Positions 12,293 through 20,270 of a stretch of DNA of 64,000 bases are shown here, one piece after another. How positions within the stretch are numbered: position 1 is the first letter of the stretch; each line of letters starts with the position of its first letter. A program made the position numbers and the translations under genes. Source of the stretch: Mycobacterium sp. (GTDB lineage: Bacteria; Actinomycetota; Actinomycetes; Mycobacteriales; Mycobacteriaceae); NCBI GenBank assembly GCA_025965895.1, contig JAOPWC010000153.1, forward strand, positions 1 to 64,000, in the 5' to 3' direction. The notes below the pieces were generated by a model that ran no database searches, was not told the DNA's origin, and saw nothing but the letters and a program-made list of their open reading frames with translations.

Positions 12293-13658
12293 GACAGACC
12301 TCCTCGGCCTTCGCGGGCGGGGCGGCCACCCACTGGGGTCGCGCCCACCGCGCGGTCACCGCCGCTGCCACCAATTCGACCACGCCGCCGAAGAGCAGCG
12401 CGGCGCGGGCGTCGACGACGGCCAGAAGCGTGCCGAGCACCGCGACACCGACCGTGATGCCGACCAGCCGTGCCAGGTTGACCACACCGGACGCCAGGCC
12501 CGCCCGCCCGACGGGCATCGCGGCCATCGCGAGACCCACCGCCGGGCCGGTGTTGCCGGCCAGCCCGGCGCCCACCAGCGCGAAGGCGATCTCCAGGAGC
12601 CACAATTCCGCTCGGGGACCGACCCCGGCGTAGAGCAGCATTCCCGCGGCCATCAGCCCGAGGCCGACCGCCATCGGCAGGCGGGGACCGACACGCTGCG
12701 TGAGCGCGTTCACCGGCGGAATCAGAACGAGATACGCCAGCGGCATCGGCAGGAACGCGATCGCTGTCGCCAACGCCGACGCGCCGCGCTGCTGCTGGAA
12801 GGCCAGGCTGTTGACGATCAGCAGCCCGTAGGTGCCGAAGGTCATCGCGAACGTCGCCGCCAGCGCGACGACCAGCAGCCGGCCCCGCAAGAGCCGCAGC
12901 GGGAGCATCGGCTGGGCCACGTTGCGCTGCACCCAGACGAATCCGGCACCGCACGCAGCGACGAGCACGGCCAGGGCCGTGGTCCACGGCCATGCCAGGG
13001 TCCGGCCCTCGACAAGCGCGACCGTCAGCGCGCCCAACGTGGCGATGGTCAGCAGCTGCCCGGCGACGTCGACGCGTCCGGCCGCCGGGTCGGCCGACTC
13101 GGGAAGGAACCGATACGACATGGCCAGCGCCGCGATGCCGACCGGAATGTTCAGCCAGAAGATGAAGCGCCAGCCAAGCGTGTCGGTCAGCACACCGCCG
13201 AGCATCGGGCCGAGCGCGACACTCGACGCGGCCGCGATCGCCCAGGCGGCGGTCGCGCGTGCCCGGTTCGCGGCCTGCGGCGATGCGGCGACCGCGATCG
13301 CCAGGCCCTGCGGCAACATGACGCCTGCGGCGACGCCCTGACCGGCTCGCGCAGCCAGCAGCACCCACAGCGCCGGGGCGAGAGCGCACAGCAGCGACAT
13401 CGCCACGAATGTGGCCACGCCCATCCGCAGCAGCCGGCGCCGCCCGAATCGGTCGCCGAGCGAGCCGGCGGTCAGCAGCATCGCCGCGAAGGTCACGTTG
13501 TAGGCGTCGACGGTCCACTGCGCCCCGCTCAACCCGCGGCCGAGCTCGGATCTGATGGCCGGCAGCGCGAGGTTGACCGCATTGCTGTCGATCAGGCCGA
13601 CGAAAAGGCCCAGATAGGCGGCGACCAGTGTGAGAAATGTGCTCCTGGTGATGCCCAT
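12285..13658 (-). CDS. MFS multidrug transporter, DHA2 (14-helix) type
   Basis: A 457-residue drug:H+ antiporter-like transporter with about 14 hydrophobic segments. Family motifs include the helix 1 start GLIDSNAVNLALPAI, motif A GSLGDRFGRRRLL after helix 2, and the helix 5 motif C region GPMLGGVLTDTLGWRFIFWLNIPVG. Expected to export drugs or lipophilic compounds across the inner membrane. The ATG is 6 nt after a TAGGGT -10 box, indicating a leaderless transcript. That box lies inside a perfect 7-3-7 palindrome. The downstream ArsR gene is in the same operon. Confidence 0.9.
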   Translation of the reverse strand: MGITRSTFLTLVAAYLGLFVGLIDSNAVNLALPAIRSELGRGLSGAQWTVDAYNVTFAAMLLTAGSLGDRFGRRRLLRMGVATFVAMSLLCALAPALWVLLAARAGQGVAAGVMLPQGLAIAVAASPQAANRARATAAWAIAAASSVALGPMLGGVLTDTLGWRFIFWLNIPVGIAALAMSYRFLPESADPAAGRVDVAGQLLTIATLGALTVALVEGRTLAWPWTTALAVLVAACGAGFVWVQRNVAQPMLPLRLLRGRLLVVALAATFAMTFGTYGLLIVNSLAFQQQRGASALATAIAFLPMPLAYLVLIPPVNALTQRVGPRLPMAVGLGLMAAGMLLYAGVGPRAELWLLEIAFALVGAGLAGNTGPAVGLAMAAMPVGRAGLASGVVNLARLVGITVGVAVLGTLLAVVDARAALLFGGVVELVAAAVTARWARPQWVAAPPAKAEEVCHA

Positions 13659-13660
13659 AC

Positions 13661-13677
13661 CCGCACCCTAGGTGCGG
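13661..13677 (-). promoter_or_regulatory. Palindrome over -10 box of MFS-ArsR operon
   Basis: CCGCACC-CTA-GGTGCGG: two perfect 7-bp inverted arms around a 3-bp centre. The centre and left arm contain the reverse complement of TAGGGT (13665-13670), a -10 box 6 nt before the MFS ATG. A protein bound here would block the promoter, so this is a likely autoregulatory operator for the co-transcribed ArsR-type protein. Confidence 0.6.
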
Positions 13678-13701
13678 AACGGTTCGACGCCGATCGAATC
13701 G

Positions 13702-14925
13702 TCAGCGGTTGGGTAGCGCGTGGTCGACGATCACCGGGCGCGCCAGCGGTTCGCGTTCTCGACGCTTGGCGGCGAGGTAGAGCTGTGCGGTTTCGCCTGC
13801 GACGGTGGCCCAGTCGAAGTCCGAGGTCAGCCGCTCGCGGGCAGCGACAGCGCGGCGCTGAGCCGCCGCCGGGTCGTCGAGCACGGCGCGCACCGCGGCG
13901 GCGATGCCTGCCACATCGCGCGGCGGACAGGACACCCCGGTGTGCCCGTCGATCACCGCTTCACCGAGACCCCCGGCGGTCGACGTCACCAGCGGGGTGC
14001 CCGACGCCGCCGCCTCCAGCGCGACGATGCCGAACGGCTCGTAGTGGCTGGGCAACACGATGGCGTCGGCATGATGAAGCGCGGTGAGCAGCTGTGCGTG
14101 ATCCAGGCCGCCGAGAAACGTTGTCGCCTTGAGCACCCGGTGCCTGCGGGCCTGCGCTATGAGCCAATCCCGTTGGGTCCCCTCGCCGGCGATCGTCAGC
14201 GTGGTTCCCGGATGCGTGCGCCTGATGCGGGGCAGCGCCGCGATGAGGTCGTGAATGCCCTTCTCGTACTCGAGCCGTCCGACGTACAGCAACTGCGCGG
14301 GACCCGCCCGCGGCCTGCGCGGCGCGAATGGCCATCCCGCGAGATCGATTCCGTTGCGAATCACCCGGATGTCCGGCAGCTGGGGGCCGAACAGCTCTGT
14401 GATCTCGTCACGCATGGACGCCGAACATGTGATCAAAGAATCGGATTCGCGCACCAGCCAGGACTCCAGCGCGTGCACCTGCCTGCTGATCACGCCGTTG
14501 ATCCAACCCGAATGACGACCCGCCTCCGTGGCATGCACAGTGGAAATCATTGGCACATCGTAGAATTCGCTCAGTGCAATGGCCGGGTGCGCCACCAGCC
14601 AATCATGGGCGTGCACGACATCGGGGTTGGCGCCGAGCGACAGCCCGGCGCGGATCATCGAATGGCCCATCGCCAGGGTCCAGGCCATCAAATCGCGGCC
14701 GAAGTCGAATTCGTGCGGGTCCTGTGCGACGGCGACGACACGAACGCCATCGCTGACCTCGTCTGTGGACGGGTGGGTGCTCGGGTCGGTGCCGAACGGG
14801 CGGCGGCTCAGCACCACGACTTCGTGACCCGCAGCGGCGATTGCCGTCGCGAGCTGATAGACGTGACGACCCAGCCCGCCGACCACGACCGGTGGGTACT
14901 CCCACGACAGCATCAGCAGCCTCAC
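13702..14925 (-). CDS. GT4 glycosyltransferase (Rv3032-like, alpha-glucan/MGLP synthesis)
   Basis: A 407-residue GT-B fold retaining glycosyltransferase. The N-terminal glycogen-synthase-like motif is YPPVVVGGLGRHVYQLA (residue 10 on) and the C-terminal nucleotide-sugar site is EPFGIVALEAAASG with the E-x7-E glutamates. The M. tuberculosis relative Rv3032 elongates alpha-1,4-glucan for methylglucose lipopolysaccharide and contributes to glycogen. Start is the GTG at 14925 (VRLLMLSWEYPP). Seven nt upstream ends the last of three tandem mini-ORFs that connect it to the GH57 gene. Confidence 0.92.
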   Translation of the reverse strand: MRLLMLSWEYPPVVVGGLGRHVYQLATAIAAAGHEVVVLSRRPFGTDPSTHPSTDEVSDGVRVVAVAQDPHEFDFGRDLMAWTLAMGHSMIRAGLSLGANPDVVHAHDWLVAHPAIALSEFYDVPMISTVHATEAGRHSGWINGVISRQVHALESWLVRESDSLITCSASMRDEITELFGPQLPDIRVIRNGIDLAGWPFAPRRPRAGPAQLLYVGRLEYEKGIHDLIAALPRIRRTHPGTTLTIAGEGTQRDWLIAQARRHRVLKATTFLGGLDHAQLLTALHHADAIVLPSHYEPFGIVALEAAASGTPLVTSTAGGLGEAVIDGHTGVSCPPRDVAGIAAAVRAVLDDPAAAQRRAVAARERLTSDFDWATVAGETAQLYLAAKRREREPLARPVIVDHALPNR

Positions 14926-15026
14926 GGGCGCGCTATCGTCTGCTCTTCGCGCAAGCGCTCATCGCTATCGTCTGCTCTTCGCGCAAGCGCTCATCGCTAT
15001 CTTCTGCTCTTCGCGCAAGCGCTCAT
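14926..15026 (-). repeat. Tandem 32-bp mini-ORF array A (3 units)
   Basis: Three 32-bp units fill the gap between the GH57 and GT4 genes. On the minus strand each begins ATGAGCGCTTGCGCGAAGAG and encodes MSACAKSRR then TAG. The mini-ORFs span 15026-14997, 14994-14965 and 14962-14933. The first ATG overlaps the GH57 stop (ATGA). The units are separated by 2 nt (TAG-CG-ATG). The last stop is 7 nt before the GT4 GTG. The first unit differs by one base (AGA for CGA, same amino acid). A related array lies at 34979-35078. Sequence and geometry are seen directly; that the peptides are made is inference. Confidence 0.85.
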
Positions 15027-16555
15027 CGGGGCAACCTCCTGGCGTCCAACCCCCCGAACAGCCCGTCGGCCCGGTTCCACCCCTCCGCCAGCCGCTGGGC
15101 CGCCTCCCGGCGCCCCGAGGCCAGCGAGCCGGCGATCTCCCGCGTGGCATGGGCGTGCAGGTGCGCGCGGTAGCGCGCGTAGTCGGCTGCCGAATCCTTG
15201 CTCACCATGAATGGCCAGTCACTGGAGACGGTGAGCAGGGTTTCGCGCAGTATCTGGTCGGCGACCCCGTCGCGGGCGGTCGGTGCGTCGGTCTCGGCGA
15301 GCGCTTTGTCGACGGTGGTCAGCGCGGTGTCCACGACCTCGGCGTTGAGCTGCATCAGGTCGGCGACCTGCGGGCCGGCCCACACCTGCCAGTCCTTGCC
15401 CGAACCCCACGAGCTCGGCGGCAACTCGACGGGCGACCCGACGAACCCGCCGGCGGCGGCATCGACCAGTGTGCCGACGCGCACCCCCGCCGCGGGCAGC
15501 GCGCGCAGTACCCGCTCGAGCCAGCCCGGCCCCTCGTACCACCAGTGGCCGAACAATTCGGTGTCGAAAGCGGCGATGACGTGCGCCGGCCGGCCCAACC
15601 GCTCCGACTCCGCCAGAAGACGCGCACGGACGACGTCGACGAAATCGGCGACATGGACCTGCACCGCCTGATCAGCCCGCCGCGGGTCGTAGGGCGCCTT
15701 CTCCTCCGACGGGACGTTGCGGCCGGTGACCCGGGCCGGCTTCAGCCCGGTGTGGTGGTCGTAGGTGTGAAAATCGCGGTAGGCGGCGTGGCCCGGATAA
15801 CCGGACTTCGGCGACCAGACCCGGTAACTGACCTGCAGGTCACGGCCGAACGCCACGACGTCTGAGCCGCCGACGGGCCGACCCAGCGCGGTGTCACCGT
15901 GAAGCGACGGGCCGTCGACCATGAAGTGGCGCACGCCCGCCGCGGCGTAGTCCCGCTCCATCCCGGGCGCGTACGCGCATTCCGGCGCCCAGATGCCGGG
16001 TGGGGTGTGCGCGAACCTCTGCCGCGCGTCGCCCAGACCTTCACGCAGCGCGAACTCGCGCAGGCGTGGATGCAGCAGCGGCTGGAACGGGTGCGCCAGC
16101 GGACCGCCGAGCAGCTCGATGGTGCCGGCGTCGATCAGCTCGCGCAGCAGCGGGCTCGCACCATGACGCCACAGCGTCGAGAAGTCGTCGAGCGCCCGGC
16201 CTGCCTCGGCGTATTCACGGACCCCGAAGCGTCGCAAGGCTTCCGGGTTGGATCCCGTCGTCGCGGCCTCGAGCGCCCGCAGCTGCCAATTGGCCAGCCA
16301 ATGGTGCATGCTGTCCAGGCAGTACGGGTCGTCGAGCTGGGCGGCCACCACCGGAGTGATGCCCAGCGTGACCAGACCCCGTCGCTCCTCGGCCGCGAGC
16401 GTGCGCAGCACCCGCAGCAGCGGCAGATACGCCGCCGACCACGACTGATAAAGCCACTCCTCGCCGACCGGCCAGCGGCCGTGGTGGGCCAGCCACGGCA
16501 GGTGCGTGTGCAGGACGAGGGTGAACAGCCCCGGCACCCGGACGGAATCGGTCAC
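15023..16555 (-). CDS. GH57/DUF1957 alpha-glucan branching-type enzyme (Rv3031-like)
   Basis: A 510-residue glycoside hydrolase family 57 protein. The N-terminal GH57 strand reads FTLVLHTHLPWLAHHGRWP. Later motifs are GIWAPECAYAPGMERDYAAAGVRHFMVDG (the Glu of PECAY is the family's probable nucleophile) and HVIAAFDTELFGHWWYEGP (catalytic Asp region), followed by the C-terminal DUF1957 helical domain. In M. tuberculosis Rv3031 lies in the MGLP cluster and is thought to branch the glucan. Start is the GTG overlapping the methyltransferase stop (GTGA); a longer in-frame extension to 16969 is a shadow. Its stop overlaps the first mini-ORF. Confidence 0.9.
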   Translation of the reverse strand: MTDSVRVPGLFTLVLHTHLPWLAHHGRWPVGEEWLYQSWSAAYLPLLRVLRTLAAEERRGLVTLGITPVVAAQLDDPYCLDSMHHWLANWQLRALEAATTGSNPEALRRFGVREYAEAGRALDDFSTLWRHGASPLLRELIDAGTIELLGGPLAHPFQPLLHPRLREFALREGLGDARQRFAHTPPGIWAPECAYAPGMERDYAAAGVRHFMVDGPSLHGDTALGRPVGGSDVVAFGRDLQVSYRVWSPKSGYPGHAAYRDFHTYDHHTGLKPARVTGRNVPSEEKAPYDPRRADQAVQVHVADFVDVVRARLLAESERLGRPAHVIAAFDTELFGHWWYEGPGWLERVLRALPAAGVRVGTLVDAAAGGFVGSPVELPPSSWGSGKDWQVWAGPQVADLMQLNAEVVDTALTTVDKALAETDAPTARDGVADQILRETLLTVSSDWPFMVSKDSAADYARYRAHLHAHATREIAGSLASGRREAAQRLAEGWNRADGLFGGLDARRLPR

Positions 16556-17337
16556 GGGCGTTCGGCAATCGCCAGAAGGTCGAGGCTGTCGTCGATGTTT
16601 CGCTGGCCGGCGGCCACGATCTCGAAGTCGTCGACCGTGACCGACGCGACGTCTTCCAGCAGATCTGGCGGCCACGGTGCGTCTGCCACTGCCCGCGCTA
16701 TCTGTGCGTCGATGATCGACCCGCCGTGCTTGACGTCCAGCGCCGTCAGCCGTGGACTGTGGTATACCCCGCTCATCGAGACGACCCGGAAACCGCCGCT
16801 GACCAGCAACTCTGCTAGCTCCTCGGCGTTGAGCTCTCGCGTGTGGAAAGGGTTGATCGGGGTGTCGCGGCCGGGAGAGAACGTGATCCGGTTCGGGGTG
16901 GACATCATCAGCAGACCCGACGGTCGCAACACCCGCAGGCATTCGGCAACGAACTGCGGCTGGTCCCACAGGTGCTCGATCACCTGAAAGTTGACCACCA
17001 CGTCCACGGACGCGTCCGGCAGGGGCAACCGCGCCAGATTACCTTGGCGCACATCTACTTTTGGATACCGGGCCCGGGCGTGGGCGACGGCCGGCTCGTC
17101 GTAATCCAGCCCGACGACGCGGCGCGCCACCCCGGCGATCAAGTCGGCGCCGTACCCCTCACCGCAGCCGGCCTCGAGCACGTCCCGGCGCGCGCACTGG
17201 CCGGCCAGTCGCTGATACACGACCTCATGGCGCCGGAACCAGTAGTTTTCGACGTCCAGCCCGGGAACCGTGCGCTCGCCGGTGAGGGCCAGCGCCTGTG
17301 GCCTCCCTGATGGACCGTCGCTCACGAATGCGCTCAT
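16552..17337 (-). CDS. SAM-dependent methyltransferase (Rv3030-like, MGLP locus)
   Basis: A 261-residue class I methyltransferase. Motif I is VLEAGCGEGYGADLI near residue 65, then VVGLDYDEPAVAHARARYPKVDV and NFQVIEHLWDQPQFVAECLRVLRPSG. First gene of a minus-strand operon with the GH57 and GT4 enzymes, so it probably methylates the glucan; which hydroxyl is unknown. I chose the ATG at 17337 because a TAGCCT -10 box ends 8 nt upstream; an in-frame start at 17406 adds 23 low-quality residues. Confidence 0.88.
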   Translation of the reverse strand: MSAFVSDGPSGRPQALALTGERTVPGLDVENYWFRRHEVVYQRLAGQCARRDVLEAGCGEGYGADLIAGVARRVVGLDYDEPAVAHARARYPKVDVRQGNLARLPLPDASVDVVVNFQVIEHLWDQPQFVAECLRVLRPSGLLMMSTPNRITFSPGRDTPINPFHTRELNAEELAELLVSGGFRVVSMSGVYHSPRLTALDVKHGGSIIDAQIARAVADAPWPPDLLEDVASVTVDDFEIVAAGQRNIDDSLDLLAIAERP

Positions 17338-17435
17338 TGCAAGGCAGGCTAACGCGGATCGGCTGCTCGGCGAACGGTTGTGGGCAACGGGCCAGCAGAA
17401 GCCCACGACCCACCGGCTATGGTGTACGGGCGAAC

Positions 17436-17467
17436 CACGCCAAGTTACTCGCTAGTAACATGGCGTG
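17436..17467 (+). promoter_or_regulatory. 32-bp inverted repeat upstream of etfBA (candidate operator)
   Basis: Outer arms CACGCCA (17436-17442) and TGGCGTG (17461-17467) and inner arms GTTACT (17444-17449) and AGTAAC (17454-17459) are perfect inverted repeats around CGCT. Only the A/A pair between the arms mismatches. A TATGGT -10-like box lies at 17419-17424, so the site would cover the start of the transcript. The size and symmetry fit a TetR- or GntR-type repressor site; the protein is not known. Confidence 0.6.
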
Positions 17468-17530
17468 TGGATGAATCGTGATATTGCCGGCGGGGGCCGC
17501 CGGCCATCTGGAGGAGGACAAACCAGACCC

Positions 17531-18331
17531 ATGACGAACATCGTGGTCCTGATCAAACAGGTCCCAGATACGTGGTCGGAGCGCAAGCTCAAGGACGACG
17601 ACTACACGCTCGACCGCGACGCCGCCGACGCCGTGCTCGACGAGATCAACGAGCGCGCCGTCGAAGAGGCGCTGCTGATCAAAGAGAAACAGGCCGCCGA
17701 CGGCACCGAAAGTACTGTGACGGTGCTCACTGCCGGCCCGCAGCGGGCCACCGAGGCCATCCGCAAGGCGCTGTCGATGGGCGCCGACAAGGCCGTGCAC
17801 GTGCTCGACAACGGCATGCACGGCAGCTGCGCGGTGCAGACCGGGTGGGCGCTGGCCCGCGCCCTTGGCACGATCGAGGGCACCGAGCTCGTCATCGCCG
17901 GCAACGAGGCCACGGATGGGGCGACCGGGTCGGTCCCGGCGATCATCGCCGAGTACCTCGGCTTGCCGCAGCTGACCCACGTGCGCAAGCTGTCGGTCGA
18001 GGACGGCAAGGTCACCGGCGAGCGTGAGACCGACGACGGCCTGTTCACCCTGGAGGCGTCACTGCCCACCGTGGTCAGCGTGACCGAGAAGATCAACGAA
18101 CCGCGCTTCCCGTCGTTCAAGGGCATCATGGCCGCGAAGAAGAAGGAAGTGACGACGCTGACACTCGGGGAGATCGGCGTCGAATCCGACGAGGTGGGCC
18201 TCGGCAACGCGGGCTCCAAGGTGCTGTCGTCGACCCCGAAGCCGGCCAAGACCGCCGGTGAGAAGGTCCAGGACGACGGCGAGGGTGGCAAGAAGATCTC
18301 CCAGTACCTGGTTTCGCAGAAGATCATCTAG
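17531..18331 (+). CDS. etfB: Electron transfer flavoprotein beta subunit
   Basis: Beta subunit (266 residues) of the soluble ETF heterodimer that takes electrons from acyl-CoA dehydrogenases. The N-terminus MTNIVVLIKQVPDTWSE is characteristic, and the ETF-beta signature region includes VIAGNEATDGATGSVPAIIAEYLGLPQ. The C-terminal tail is charged, ending KKISQYLVSQKII. ATG at 17531 chosen for the conserved N-terminus and GGAGGAC upstream (about 17511). It precedes etfA by 18 nt in one operon. The palindrome at 17436-17467 suggests regulation. Confidence 0.96.
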   Translation: MTNIVVLIKQVPDTWSERKLKDDDYTLDRDAADAVLDEINERAVEEALLIKEKQAADGTESTVTVLTAGPQRATEAIRKALSMGADKAVHVLDNGMHGSCAVQTGWALARALGTIEGTELVIAGNEATDGATGSVPAIIAEYLGLPQLTHVRKLSVEDGKVTGERETDDGLFTLEASLPTVVSVTEKINEPRFPSFKGIMAAKKKEVTTLTLGEIGVESDEVGLGNAGSKVLSSTPKPAKTAGEKVQDDGEGGKKISQYLVSQKII

Positions 18332-18349
18332 AGAAGGCAACACATAGCC

Positions 18350-19306
18350 ATGGCTGAAGTACTTGTACTCGTCGAGTACGCCGAGGGCGCACCGAAGAAG
18401 GTCACCGCCGAATTGCTCACCGCCGCAAGGGCGTTGGGCGAGCCGTCCGCGGTTGTGGTGGGAACACCCGGCACGGCCGAGCCGCTGGTCGACGATCTGA
18501 AGGCGGCGGGCGCGGACAAGATCTACGTCGCGGAGGCCGATTTCGTCGACGACTACCTGCTTGTCCCGCAGATCGACGCGCTGGCGTCGCTGGTCGAGTC
18601 GGCCGGCCCCGCCGGGGTGCTGCTCGCCGCCAGCGCCGACGGCAAGGAGATCGCCGGCCGGCTCGCTGCGCGGGTTGGCGGCGGCCTGCTGTCCGACGTC
18701 GTCGACGTGCAGGAGGGCGGCAAGGCCGTTCACTCGATCTTCGGCGGCGCCTACACGGTCGAGTCGCAGATCAACGGCGACGTCGCGGTGATCACCGTGC
18801 GGCCGGGCGCGATCGAGGCCGAGCCGGCCGAGGGCGCGGGCGAGGTCGTCAACGTCGAGGTGCCGCAGCCGCCGGAGAACGCGACGAAGATCACGTCGCG
18901 TCAGCCCGCGGTGGGCGGCGATCGCCCGGAGCTGACCGAGGCGACGATCGTCGTGGCCGGCGGCCGCGGCGTGGGAAGCGCCGAAAACTTCCACGTCGTC
19001 GAGGAGCTGGCGGATTCGCTGGGTGCGGCCGTCGGTGCCTCCCGCGCCGCGGTGGACTCCGGCTACTACCCGGGCCAGTTCCAGGTCGGCCAGACCGGCA
19101 AGACGGTGTCACCGCAGCTCTACATAGCATTGGGCATCTCCGGGGCGATCCAGCACCGGGCGGGCATGCAGACCAGCAAGACCATCGTTGCGGTCAACAA
19201 GGACGAAGAGGCGCCGATCTTCGAGATCGCCGACTACGGCGTGGTCGGTGACCTATTCAAGGTTGCTCCGCAGCTGACCGACGCCGTCAAGGCCCGTAAA
19301 GGCTGA
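18350..19306 (+). CDS. etfA: Electron transfer flavoprotein alpha subunit
   Basis: FAD-carrying alpha subunit (318 residues). N-terminal domain [30 protein letters not shown]. The C-terminal FAD domain has the classic [11 protein letters not shown], then [43 protein letters not shown], which matches the ETF-alpha signature very closely. Preceded by AGAAGG before the ATG. With EtfB it passes electrons from fatty-acid oxidation to the quinone pool. A strong hairpin follows the gene at 19319-19363. Confidence 0.97.
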   Translation: MAEVLVLVEYAEGAPKKVTAELLTAARALGEPSAVVVGTPGTAEPLVDDLKAAGADKIYVAEADFVDDYLLVPQIDALASLVESAGPAGVLLAASADGKEIAGRLAARVGGGLLSDVVDVQEGGKAVHSIFGGAYTVESQINGDVAVITVRPGAIEAEPAEGAGEVVNVEVPQPPENATKITSRQPAVGGDRPELTEATIVVAGGRGVGSAENFHVVEELADSLGAAVGASRAAVDSGYYPGQFQVGQTGKTVSPQLYIALGISGAIQHRAGMQTSKTIVAVNKDEEAPIFEIADYGVVGDLFKVAPQLTDAVKARKG

Positions 19307-19318
19307 GTCACATGCGCG

Positions 19319-19363
19319 ATTGGCCGCGCCCGGACGCGGTAGGCGCGCCTGGGCGCGGCCAAT
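19319..19363 (+). terminator. Hairpin after etfA
   Basis: A 13-bp perfect stem, ATTGGCCGCGCCC (19319-19331) with GGGCGCGGCCAAT (19351-19363), and a 19-nt loop. It starts 12 nt after the etfA stop. There is no run of T after it, so termination would be of the T-poor type common in high-GC actinobacteria. Confidence 0.7.
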
Positions 19364-19436
19364 TCGTCATTTAGCGCTAACGGACACGTCACGCCCCCGA
19401 TGCCGTCCCGCTGAACGGTTGGGCGACGGTGGCGCC

Positions 19437-20270
19437 ATGAACACCGCATCTGTCCTGCTTGCCGCCGATCAACCGAAGGCCACCGCGCCCAGATACACGC
19501 TGCTGCTGTCCACCGATCCCGGCCTTGTCGAGCAGGCGCAGCGACTGCGTTACGAGGTGTTCACCTCCGAACCCGGCTATGCGCTGACTGCCACCTCCGA
19601 CCGCGCTGACGGCCTGGACGTGGACCGCTTCGACCAGTACTGCGACCACCTGCTCGTACGCGAGGACATCTGCGGGGAATTGGTCGGCTGCTACCGGATG
19701 TTGGCGCCGCCCGGCGCCCTCGCGGCCGGTGGGCTCTACACCGCCACCGAATTCGACATCAGTGAACTGGATGCCCTGCGCCCGTCGCTGGTCGAGATGG
19801 GCCGGGCCGTCGTCCGTGAAGACCACCGCAACGGCGCGGTCGTGCTGCTCATGTGGGCCGGGATCCTCGCCTACCTGGACCGCTGCGGGTACGACTACGT
19901 CACCGGATGCGTTTCGGTGCCCATCCAGGGATCACCGCAGGACGCTCCGGGCTGCCAGGTCCGCGGCGTCCGCGACTTCGTGATGCGCCGGCATGCGGCG
20001 CCCTACACCGTGCGGCCGTACCGGCCGGTGGTGCTCGACGGCACTCCGCTCGACGCGATATCGGCGCCGCGGCGCGTCAACGTGCCACCGCTGATGCGGG
20101 GTTACCTACGGCTGGGCACGCAGGTGTGCGGCGAGCCCGCCCACGACCCCGACTTCGGCGTCGCGGACTTCTTGGTGCTGCTGGACAAGCGCCGGGCCGA
20201 CACCCGCTATCTGAATCGGCTGCGCTCGGTGGCGGCGGCCGGCGAGATGGCCGGGAGGATCACGCCGTGA
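19437..20270 (+). CDS. GNAT-type N-acyltransferase, OlsB-like (Rv3027c-like)
   Basis: A 277-residue protein of the OlsB-type acyltransferase family (Pfam Acetyltransf_5 pattern). Visible motifs are AQRLRYEVFTSEPGY, DRFDQYCDHLLVRE, GELVGCYRML, and SLVEMGRAVVREDHRNGAVVLLMW. OlsB transfers a 3-hydroxyacyl group to ornithine, the first step of ornithine lipid synthesis. It overlaps a PlsC/OlsA-like gene by 4 nt, the same pairing as olsB-olsA in other bacteria. The lipid product here is inferred, not shown. The ATG at 19437 was chosen; in-frame sequence upstream is the hairpin region. Confidence 0.82.
   Translation: MNTASVLLAADQPKATAPRYTLLLSTDPGLVEQAQRLRYEVFTSEPGYALTATSDRADGLDVDRFDQYCDHLLVREDICGELVGCYRMLAPPGALAAGGLYTATEFDISELDALRPSLVEMGRAVVREDHRNGAVVLLMWAGILAYLDRCGYDYVTGCVSVPIQGSPQDAPGCQVRGVRDFVMRRHAAPYTVRPYRPVVLDGTPLDAISAPRRVNVPPLMRGYLRLGTQVCGEPAHDPDFGVADFLVLLDKRRADTRYLNRLRSVAAAGEMAGRITP

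Noticed and set aside
12108-14087. 659-residue plus-strand frame over the MFS and GT4 genes
   Set aside because: Antisense to two recognised genes, with shadow-type composition.
14926-15026. Array A as a CRISPR array
   Set aside because: Units are contiguous 32-bp repeats with no spacers and no cas genes nearby; each is a mini-ORF.
15023-16969. Longer GH57 protein of 648 residues
   Set aside because: The first 138 residues overlap the methyltransferase on the same strand in another frame and are unlike the family; the GTG at 16555 fits family start and overlap.
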